DNA of 6,903 bases from an uncultured Oscillospiraceae bacterium (GTDB lineage Bacteria; Bacillota; Clostridia; Oscillospirales; Oscillospiraceae): contig CAKUCT010000108.1 of assembly GCA_934643765.1 (NCBI GenBank), positions 1 through 6,903 on the forward strand, written 5' to 3'. The position numbers were made by a program, and so were the translations under genes. Shown one piece after another: positions 1-4,887 of this stretch. Each line of letters begins with the position of its first letter. The stretch's first letter is position 1. Under the pieces are notes generated by a model, which was not told the DNA's origin, did not search any database, and worked only from the letters and a program-made list of their open reading frames with translations.

Positions 1-37
1 GCGTCACGCCGCAGAGCGTCACTTCTGTATTTACCAT
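1..37 (-). CDS. pyrD: Dihydroorotate dehydrogenase (type 1B) catalytic subunit, N-terminal fragment, cut by window edge
   Basis: Only the first 12 codons are inside the window; they read MVNTEVTLCGVT. This fits the start of type 1B dihydroorotate dehydrogenase catalytic subunits, whose N-terminus is typically a short beta-strand followed by an L-x-G-(V/L)-x-(L)-K-N-P motif. The enzyme oxidises dihydroorotate to orotate using FMN and passes electrons to the PyrK subunit encoded just upstream. The ATG lies inside the last codons of pyrK in another frame, so the genes overlap by 7 nt. An AAGGAGG site at 45-51 sits 7 nt before this ATG, which strongly supports the start. Position directly after pyrK is the classical arrangement. 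The identification rests on 12 residues plus context. Confidence 0.8.
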   Translation of the reverse strand, partial: MVNTEVTLCGVT

Positions 38-759
38 ACCAGCGCCTCCTTCCGGAACACGGGGCCTTCCTTGCAGACGCGCTTCGGGCCGTCTGCCGTT
101 TCAATCGTGCAGCCCATGCACGCGCCGAAGCCGCAGCCCATGCGCGCCTCCAGACTCAAAAAGCCGGGCTTATCCGTCTTTTCGCAAAGCGCCCGCTGCA
201 TCACCATCGGCCCGCAGGCGCAGAACGTGTCAAAATTCTTCGGAAGGGCGTCTGTCACAAAGCCCTTGACACCGGCGCTTCCATCGGCGGTCGCGACAAT
301 CGTTTTGATGCCGAGCGCTTCAAATTCCTTCTGATAGAAAATTTCACTCTTTTTATTGAAGCCCAGAATCGCGACCGGCGTTTTTCCCGCGGCAAGCAGC
401 CGCTTCGCCAGGCCGTACATCGGCGGCACACCGATGCCGCCGCCGATGACAAGCGTCGTCTTTCCGCACGCTGCCACATCAAATCCGTTTCCAAGCCCCG
501 TCAGCGCGTCAATCCGCGCGCCGGGCGCGCAGGCGGCAAGCCAGTCTGTTCCGCGGCCAACCACCCGGTACAAAATCGTCAGTCCCGCTTCATCCCAGTC
601 GCAGACCGAAAGCGGCCGTCTGAGGAAAAAGCCCGGAAGCTGCAGCTCCACAAACTGGCCCGGCGCGGTGATGGCCGACGTATTTCCCTCCAGCCGCAGC
701 CGGTAGACCCCGGGACACAGCATCTCATTGTCCAGAACCTTATAAGATACCTCGATCAA
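31..759 (-). CDS. pyrK: Dihydroorotate dehydrogenase B electron-transfer subunit PyrK
   Basis: PyrK is the FAD and [2Fe-2S] subunit of the heterotetrameric type 1B dihydroorotate dehydrogenase. It passes electrons from the catalytic subunit PyrD to NAD+ in de novo pyrimidine synthesis, in the cytoplasm. The product is 242 residues, normal for the family. Visible signatures are the FAD-binding RRPLS at residues 47-51, a nucleotide-binding GGGIGVPP at 106-113, a CGP motif at 182-184, and a C-terminal iron-sulfur cluster C209-x4-C214-x2-C217-x11-C229. I chose the TTG at 757-759 as start. It overlaps the pyrC stop codon (shared TTGA), has AAGGAGG at 767-773 seven nt upstream, and gives the typical IEVSYKV beginning. 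The frame stays open to an ATG at 826-828, but that extension lies wholly within pyrC and has no family-like sequence. The gene is translationally coupled to pyrC and pyrD. Confidence 0.95.
   Translation of the reverse strand: MIEVSYKVLDNEMLCPGVYRLRLEGNTSAITAPGQFVELQLPGFFLRRPLSVCDWDEAGLTILYRVVGRGTDWLAACAPGARIDALTGLGNGFDVAACGKTTLVIGGGIGVPPMYGLAKRLLAAGKTPVAILGFNKKSEIFYQKEFEALGIKTIVATADGSAGVKGFVTDALPKNFDTFCACGPMVMQRALCEKTDKPGFLSLEARMGCGFGACMGCTIETADGPKRVCKEGPVFRKEALVW
45..51 (-). promoter_or_regulatory. Ribosome-binding site of pyrD inside pyrK
   Basis: The minus strand reads AAGGAGG here, within the pyrK coding sequence and 7 nt before the pyrD ATG at 35-37. It decides the pyrD start, which otherwise would look like an out-of-frame ATG at the end of pyrK. 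Confidence 0.8.
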
Positions 760-2027
760 AGCCCTTCCTCCTTCCAGACCGGCTTGCCGCCGATCATCGT
801 GAGCTTGCACACGCCCGACAGTTCGCATCCGGCAAACGGTGTCGCCTTGCCCATGGAGAAGAACTTCTCCGGATCGACGCTGTAGCTTTCCTCCAGCGCG
901 AACGCCGTCAGATCCGCGGGTGCGCCCACAGCAAGCTCTGTGCCGCAGCCAAAGCGGCGCATCGGCGCGCCGTGCATCAGATCAACCAGCTTGGAAAGCG
1001 TCAGAATCCCGGTTTTCACAAGATAGGTGTAGCTCGCGGCAAACGAGGTCTCCAGGCCCACAACGCCCATCGCGCTTTTCTCCAGCCCCTTTGCCTTTTC
1101 TTCCCGGCTGTGCGGGGCGTGGTCGGTGATGAGCATATCGATTGTCCCGTCAAGAAGTCCCTCGATCAGGGCCTCGCGGTCTTCCTTCGCGCGCAGGGGC
1201 GGGTTCATCTTGAATCTTCCGTCCTCCTGCAGATCTTCATCCGTAAAGACCAGATAATGCGGCCCTGTCTCGCAGGTGACGTTGACGCCGCGCTTTTTCG
1301 CCTCGCGGATAATGGCGACGCTTTCCTTCGTAGAAACATGGCACACATGGTACGCGCACCCGGTCTGCGCCGCAAGCTTCACATCGCGCGCAATCTGGCC
1401 CCATTCGCTCTCGGAGCAGATGCCGCGGTGCCCGTGCGCCCTTGCATATGCGCCGTCGTGGATATAGCCGCCATGCAGAAGGCTGTTGTCCTCGCAGTGC
1501 GCCGCGAGAATCTTGCCCAGGCGCTTACACTCCGTCATCGCCTGGCGCATCATGCTCTCGGACTGGATGCCCTTGCCGTCGTCTGAAAATGCGATCACAT
1601 CCGGCGCCATCGCCGCAAGGTCCGCAAGCTGCTCGCCCTTTTCTCCGACCGTCACCGCGCCGTAGGGGTGCACATGCACCAGCGCCGTTTCGTCAATCAG
1701 CCTGCGCTGCACATCGAGCGCTTCCCGGCAGTCCGGCACCGGGTTCAGGTTCGGCATGCACGCCACATGTGCAAACCCGCCGTGCGCCGCGGCCATGGTT
1801 CCGGTCCGGATCGTCTCCTTATAAGAAAATCCCGGTTCACGAAGATGTACATGCACATCAACGAAACCGGGAAATAAAACCGCGTTATGAAGATCAATGG
1901 AAACAGTATCACCGGGGCAGGAAATACGATCCCCGATGGAAACAATTCTGCCGTCTGAAACAACTACGTCCACGAGGCGAAATACGTCGCCCGAGAGAAT
2001 CTGCGCATTCTTGAGCAAATACTGCAT
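756..2027 (-). CDS. pyrC: Dihydroorotase (class I, amidohydrolase superfamily)
   Basis: Dihydroorotase catalyses the reversible cyclisation of N-carbamoyl-aspartate to dihydroorotate, the third step of de novo pyrimidine synthesis; it is a cytoplasmic zinc enzyme. The 423-residue length is typical of the class I (multifunctional-type) enzymes. Visible metal and substrate residues are H59-x-H61-L-R63 in the strand-1 motif, an acidic SDDGKG loop with D149/D150, H177 in AAHCED, H230 in YHVCHVST, N275 in MNPPLR, and D302 in ITDHAPHS. The spacing matches what I recall for Bacillus enzymes. The ATG at 2025-2027 is preceded by AAAAAAGGAGG with 8 nt spacing. It is the first gene of the operon, and its stop overlaps the pyrK TTG start. 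Class I dihydroorotases resemble hydantoinases and allantoinases, but the pyrK-pyrD neighbours make dihydroorotase by far the best reading. Confidence 0.96.
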   Translation of the reverse strand: MQYLLKNAQILSGDVFRLVDVVVSDGRIVSIGDRISCPGDTVSIDLHNAVLFPGFVDVHVHLREPGFSYKETIRTGTMAAAHGGFAHVACMPNLNPVPDCREALDVQRRLIDETALVHVHPYGAVTVGEKGEQLADLAAMAPDVIAFSDDGKGIQSESMMRQAMTECKRLGKILAAHCEDNSLLHGGYIHDGAYARAHGHRGICSESEWGQIARDVKLAAQTGCAYHVCHVSTKESVAIIREAKKRGVNVTCETGPHYLVFTDEDLQEDGRFKMNPPLRAKEDREALIEGLLDGTIDMLITDHAPHSREEKAKGLEKSAMGVVGLETSFAASYTYLVKTGILTLSKLVDLMHGAPMRRFGCGTELAVGAPADLTAFALEESYSVDPEKFFSMGKATPFAGCELSGVCKLTMIGGKPVWKEEGL

Positions 2028-2057
2028 CGTCGTTTCCTCCTTTTTTGTGTCCGATGC

Positions 2058-2086
2058 ATTATAAGGGATATTCGGCAGAATGTCAA
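2058..2086 (-). promoter_or_regulatory. Perfect-consensus sigma-A promoter of the pyrC-pyrK-pyrD operon
   Basis: The minus strand carries TTGACA (2081-2086) and TATAAT (2058-2063) separated by exactly 17 nt, the ideal housekeeping promoter. The predicted transcript start is an A or G near 2050, giving an untranslated leader of about 23 nt that holds little besides the pyrC ribosome-binding site. No attenuator hairpin or PyrR-binding loop could fit in that leader. The -35 box begins only 13 nt after the stop codon of the upstream lipoprotein gene. Confidence 0.88.
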
Positions 2087-2099
2087 GCAGTTTTCTCCG

Positions 2100-4319
2100 T
2101 TATGACGGATATTGCTCCTGCAGGTACACGCTGGCCCTGCTCTGGATATTTTTTGCCGCCTGTCCGGCTGTGCAGGCATCCGCAAAATAAGCGTTTGCCT
2201 CCTCGCAGAGAATCTCCTCTAGCGCCCGGTCCATGCCTTCAAGCACGGTCACACTGTTCAGAAGTTCCAGAAATTTCGCCTCGTCCGCGCCGCTGATCAT
2301 CTCCGGATTGCCGTACCAGTCGGTGCGGTTTCCGCGCTGATACTCGGCCAGTTCATCCTGCAATGCGGCAAAATTTGCAGGGAGGCCGTTTTCCTGCACA
2401 TTGGAAAAGCAGTACTCCAAAAATGCTTTCGCGCCGTTCATATCCCGGCACGATGTGCTCACGCCAAGACTCGTCAAAACCAGATATGCGCTGCCGCCGG
2501 TCCCCACCGGATAGCCGGCGTAGGTGTAGCCCGCGCCGTCAAACCACTCTTTCGCGATCTCCTCGCGCCCGGCCAGCCAGCTGAGGCTCGAGATCCAGCC
2601 GAGCTTGACAAGCGTTTTCTCGGGCGCTTCCGGCGTCGAGCCGTCGCCGCCCCAGCGCTTGCACCAGTCGAGGATATTCAGAAATTCCTGCGTTTCAAAA
2701 TTGCAGGTGCCGGTATTGCGGTCTGTAAATCTTCCGATGCAGAAGGCAGCCGTCAACCCGAAAAGATTCCCCGGCGTATTCCATGAATCGACCGGCACCC
2801 AATCAGGCGGCATCTTTTCCCGCGCAGCTTCCAAATCTTCCAGCGTGACACCGGAGTGATCGATCAAATTCGACGGCATGCTCAAGGTATCGACCCGCAC
2901 CGTCAGCGGCAGCTCATAAAGCGCCCCGCTCTGCGTGAGCAGGTCAAAAAGCCCCGGCAGCATGCTCTCTTCCGTCACATCCGGCAAAAGCCCCCGCAGA
3001 TCACCGCATACCGCGCGGGCCTGCAGGGGCGGCGCCTGATTGCCGTCGGAGTAGAAGGCGAAAAGGTCCGGCGACTGCCCTGCCATGATCTGCGTGCGCA
3101 GAACGTCCATCGGTTCGCCGTCTGCATACTGCGAGTCCGTGTATAAGGTATAGTCGATCTGATATTGCTCTTGGCTGAGATTGAAATTCTCAAACAGCTG
3201 CGTAAATTCATACCAGACAGGGCAGTCGGCCGCGACGGCCAGCGTCAGAACCGTCCTTTCATTTCCCGCGTCCACCTGCCAGAAAAGCGTCGTGGCCGCC
3301 TCACCGTTCGGCGAAAACAGCACATATCCGTCTTCCGTCTGGAAAATTTGTTCCGCATCCGTTTTCGCGCCGAGCTCCCGCCAGAGCGCCAGCGTCTGTA
3401 TTTTTCCGGACGCAAGGTCATAGCTTGAAAGCGCCTCGCTGTTCGTCAGAAGAAAATCGCCGTCCTCGTCCAAACCAAGCCCCACCGAGCCCGACGGCAG
3501 CGTCTGCGCCTCGAGTGCAGTGAGCGTTTTTTCGTCAAACGCGCGTAATTCGGGCGCTTCGCCGCGGAACATGTCCCGCGTGAGGACAAAAAGCATCCCG
3601 TCCCGTTCCTGCATCGCCGCAAACGCCCAACCATCGTTCGAATCTAGTTCCTGCCGCGCCGTCTCCGCGCCGCTGTCATCCAGCAGAACGAGCATCGACG
3701 CACTGACAAGTGCGAACCCGCCATCTGTTTTCGTCATCTGGAAAAACCGCGCCCCAGACTCTGCGTAAGTCTTTGCAAGCGGCGCCGTTTCCTGCAAAGA
3801 AAAATCCGCATCATATCTCGAAAGCACCAGCCTTCCATCCGGTTCGCCGGACAAGAACGTAAAATTCCCGCGTCTATCCAGATATCCCGCCGGAAGACTC
3901 CCGCTCAGAAGCCAAAAACCACCGTCCGGGTCTACGCACAGCGCGTAGAGGTACTCCGTCGCGTCCGGAATATCCAAAGCTCGCGCCGCTCCGCCTTCAG
4001 CCGGGAAACGAACAAGAGCCAGCCCGTCTTCCGTGGGGCCGCCGGTGATGAGCGTATCGCCGAAAACCGCCAGCGCTGTGATGCCGGTGAAACCCTCCGG
4101 CACGCGCCTTTGAAGCTCCAGATGATATTCCGCCCCGTCCGCCGCATCCTGCGCGGATGCAGAAACAGATTCTGCATCCGCCGCCTCTTCCTGCTGGCTT
4201 TGCTGCGGCGCCGCAGGGAACGATACCACCCGCAGCTCCTTTTTCGCCCCGCAGCCGCAAAAGGCCATGAGCAGCAGCGTAAGCGCTATGATTTTCAGGT
4301 GTTTTCTCATAACCTTCAT
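2100..4319 (-). CDS. Lipoprotein with beta-propeller-like N-terminal half and ABC-type extracellular solute-binding C-terminal half
   Basis: The predicted product is 739 residues, exported and lipid-anchored. Residues 1-23 form a signal peptide (MRKHLK basic region, hydrophobic core, lipobox-like FCGC with C23 the likely lipidated residue). A Gln/Glu/Ala/Ser-rich linker (about 38-62) follows. Residues about 64-350 contain repeated strand-turn units of the type LITGG, GGFWLLSG, GGFALVSASM, GMLFVLTRD, GDFLLTN and GYVLFSPNG, as in a beta-propeller. Residues about 355-739 resemble a solute-binding protein: an FENFN motif at 376-380, IMAGQSPDLFAF at 411-422, and LPLTVRVDTL at 470-479. No permease or ATPase gene is nearby, so a transport role is unproven; the ligand is unknown. 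It is transcribed divergently from a BlaI/BlaR-like pair through a shared promoter region and is the likely regulated target. The start is uncertain: ATG at 4319 or 4310 gives a normal signal peptide, but neither has a good ribosome-binding site. An upstream in-frame ATG at 4409 would add 30 Arg-rich residues that look non-coding. Confidence 0.82.
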   Translation of the reverse strand: MKVMRKHLKIIALTLLLMAFCGCGAKKELRVVSFPAAPQQSQQEEAADAESVSASAQDAADGAEYHLELQRRVPEGFTGITALAVFGDTLITGGPTEDGLALVRFPAEGGAARALDIPDATEYLYALCVDPDGGFWLLSGSLPAGYLDRRGNFTFLSGEPDGRLVLSRYDADFSLQETAPLAKTYAESGARFFQMTKTDGGFALVSASMLVLLDDSGAETARQELDSNDGWAFAAMQERDGMLFVLTRDMFRGEAPELRAFDEKTLTALEAQTLPSGSVGLGLDEDGDFLLTNSEALSSYDLASGKIQTLALWRELGAKTDAEQIFQTEDGYVLFSPNGEAATTLFWQVDAGNERTVLTLAVAADCPVWYEFTQLFENFNLSQEQYQIDYTLYTDSQYADGEPMDVLRTQIMAGQSPDLFAFYSDGNQAPPLQARAVCGDLRGLLPDVTEESMLPGLFDLLTQSGALYELPLTVRVDTLSMPSNLIDHSGVTLEDLEAAREKMPPDWVPVDSWNTPGNLFGLTAAFCIGRFTDRNTGTCNFETQEFLNILDWCKRWGGDGSTPEAPEKTLVKLGWISSLSWLAGREEIAKEWFDGAGYTYAGYPVGTGGSAYLVLTSLGVSTSCRDMNGAKAFLEYCFSNVQENGLPANFAALQDELAEYQRGNRTDWYGNPEMISGADEAKFLELLNSVTVLEGMDRALEEILCEEANAYFADACTAGQAAKNIQSRASVYLQEQYPS

Positions 4320-4335
4320 TCCGGGTCTTTGCAAG

Positions 4336-4361
4336 CGGAGCGCGGCGCGCAACGCGCTCCG
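4336..4361 (-). other. GC-rich hairpin in the lipoprotein mRNA leader
   Basis: CGGAGCGCG at 4336-4344 pairs perfectly with CGCGCTCCG at 4353-4361, giving a 9-bp stem with an 8-nt loop. In the leftward transcript it ends 16 nt before the ATG at 4319. No U-run follows, so it is not an intrinsic terminator. It might affect start-site access or mRNA stability; that is inference only. Confidence 0.45.
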
Positions 4362-4397
4362 GTCTGGTTGTCTGTGTAACCTGGTCTGTCCCGGAAA

Positions 4398-4406
4398 CCT
4401 CCTTTT
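4398..4406 (-). promoter_or_regulatory. Strong ribosome-binding-like site without a matching start codon
   Basis: The minus strand reads AAAAGGAGG here, as good as the sites before pyrC and pyrK. However, no ATG, GTG or TTG follows within 5-15 nt in any frame. It instead begins right after an ATG at 4407-4409. It therefore fits neither the 4409 start (wrong side) nor the 4319/4310 starts (about 80-90 nt away). Confidence 0.4.
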
Positions 4407-4413
4407 CATTTTG

Positions 4414-4429
4414 TACTATCGCGATAGTC
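4414..4429. promoter_or_regulatory. Operator site 1 (candidate BlaI-family repressor site, lipoprotein side)
   Basis: ACTATCGCGATAGT at 4415-4428 is a perfect 14-bp palindrome; with one more base on each side it is TACTATCGCGATAGTC. It contains two copies of the ACTATC/GATAGT half-site shared with the two other palindromes in this intergenic region. It lies immediately downstream of the predicted lipoprotein transcript start, so a bound repressor would act as a roadblock or clamp. BlaI/MecI proteins bind as dimers to short palindromes overlapping their promoters; assignment to the adjacent regulator is inference. Confidence 0.65.
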
Positions 4430-4435
4430 TATGCT

Positions 4436-4455
4436 CAGACTATCACAATCGTCTG
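4436..4455. promoter_or_regulatory. Operator site 2, overlapping the lipoprotein -10 box
   Basis: The sequence has the form CAGAC-n-AT-n4-AT-n-GTCTG, an interrupted 20-bp palindrome with its core GACTATC half-site at 4438-4444. It covers the -10 element of the leftward promoter at 4437-4442. It matches the reverse complement of site 3 at 18 of 20 positions. Its centre is 24 bp from that of site 1. A dimeric repressor bound here would block RNA polymerase. Confidence 0.7.
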
Positions 4456-4465
4456 TCTTTGTCAA
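4437..4465 (-). promoter_or_regulatory. Promoter of the lipoprotein gene
   Basis: The minus strand shows TTGACA (4460-4465), a 17-nt spacer and TAGTCT (4437-4442). The -10 is weak but keeps the T, A and final T positions. The same TTGACA-17-TAGTCT arrangement occurs in mirror image on the plus strand, which supports both calls. The predicted transcript start is near 4430, giving a leader of about 110 nt to the chosen start codon. Confidence 0.65.
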
Positions 4466-4471
4466 CCCATC

Positions 4472-4500
4472 TTGACAGGTTCAGACGAATATGATAGTCT
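4472..4500 (+). promoter_or_regulatory. Promoter of the BlaI-like/M56-M23 operon
   Basis: TTGACA at 4472-4477 and TAGTCT at 4495-4500 are separated by 17 nt. The predicted transcript start is near 4507, leaving a short leader with the ribosome-binding site GGAGGT at 4520-4525. The -35 is only 6 nt from the -35 of the opposite promoter, so two polymerases could hardly bind at once. The -10 lies inside operator site 3, predicting autoregulation. Confidence 0.65.
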
Positions 4501-4501
4501 G
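4482..4501. promoter_or_regulatory. Operator site 3, overlapping the blaI-like operon -10 box
   Basis: This interrupted 20-bp palindrome has GTCTG/CAGAC ends and a GATAGTC half-site at 4493-4499. It is the inverted near-copy (18 of 20) of site 2. It covers the rightward -10 at 4495-4500, so the repressor encoded just downstream would be expected to repress its own operon through it. Confidence 0.7.
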
Positions 4502-4530
4502 AGCATAGAATCTGTCCCCGGAGGTACGTT

Positions 4531-4887
4531 ATGAAGCTGTTTGATTCCGAATGGCGTGTATTGGAGGTTCTCTGGCAGAAGAACGACCAGACAGCGAAGG
4601 AAATTTCGCTGCAGCTGGCAAGCAGCGTCGGCTGGAACAAGAACACGACTTACACCGTCATCAAAAAATGCATCGACAAGGGCGCCATCGAGCGCCGCGA
4701 GCCGAACTTTGTCTGTCACGCGCTGCTTACCAAGCAGCAGGCGCAGAAGGAAGAGGCCGACACATTGGTCGACAAAATTTTCGGCGGCTCGGCCGAGATG
4801 CTGTTTGCTTCCATTCTGTCTGACCGCTCGCTCTCCAAAGAGGAAATTGCACGGCTCAAGGCGCTCGTGGAGGCGCAGGAACCATGA
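4531..4887 (+). CDS. BlaI/MecI/CopY-family transcriptional repressor
   Basis: This 118-residue winged-helix protein belongs to the family of dimeric repressors released by proteolysis when a BlaR1/MecR1-type membrane peptidase is activated. The N-terminus (DSEWRVLEVLWQ) is the usual first helix. TAKEISLQL (21-29) and WNKNTTYTVIKKCIDKGAI (about 35-53) are the helix-turn-helix and recognition helix. ERREPNFVCHALLT (54-67) is the wing. The remainder is a C-terminal dimerisation helix region ending in the family-like LSKEEIARLKALVE. By hand alignment, the cleavage site known in staphylococcal BlaI would fall near S94-I95, in the segment LFASILSD. The ATG is preceded by GGAGGT with 5 nt spacing. 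The stop overlaps the start of the next gene by 4 nt (ATGA), the usual blaI-blaR coupling. Its targets are probably the three palindromes upstream. Confidence 0.92.
   Translation: MKLFDSEWRVLEVLWQKNDQTAKEISLQLASSVGWNKNTTYTVIKKCIDKGAIERREPNFVCHALLTKQQAQKEEADTLVDKIFGGSAEMLFASILSDRSLSKEEIARLKALVEAQEP

Larger units (their letters stand above)
4428..4509. repeat. 28-nt inverted repeat framing the divergent promoters
   Basis: The left arm at 4428-4455 and the right arm at 4482-4509 are inverted copies matching at 26 of 28 positions; the mismatches lie near the centre of each operator. The 26-nt gap (4456-4481) holds two -35 boxes back to back. The arms include the operator palindromes, the -10 boxes and the predicted transcript starts, so both directions carry essentially the same control sequence. 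Confidence 0.85.

Noticed and set aside
760..828. Longer pyrK start at the ATG at 828
   Set aside because: The extra 23 residues are an out-of-frame reading of pyrC; the TTG at 759 has an ideal ribosome-binding site and gives the typical PyrK N-terminus.
972..2014. Plus-strand open frames of 190-204 codons opposite pyrC
   Set aside because: They lie entirely within the conserved pyrC coding sequence, have low-complexity Arg/Ser/Pro composition, and lack promoter and family features.
4336..4361. GC-rich hairpin as an intrinsic terminator
   Set aside because: No T-run follows on either strand, and it lies in the leader just upstream of the coding region.
4490..4495. TATGAT as the -10 box for the rightward operon
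   Set aside because: It is closer to consensus than TAGTCT but lies only 12 nt from the TTGACA and has no mirror counterpart on the other strand, whereas TAGTCT has 17-nt spacing on both sides.
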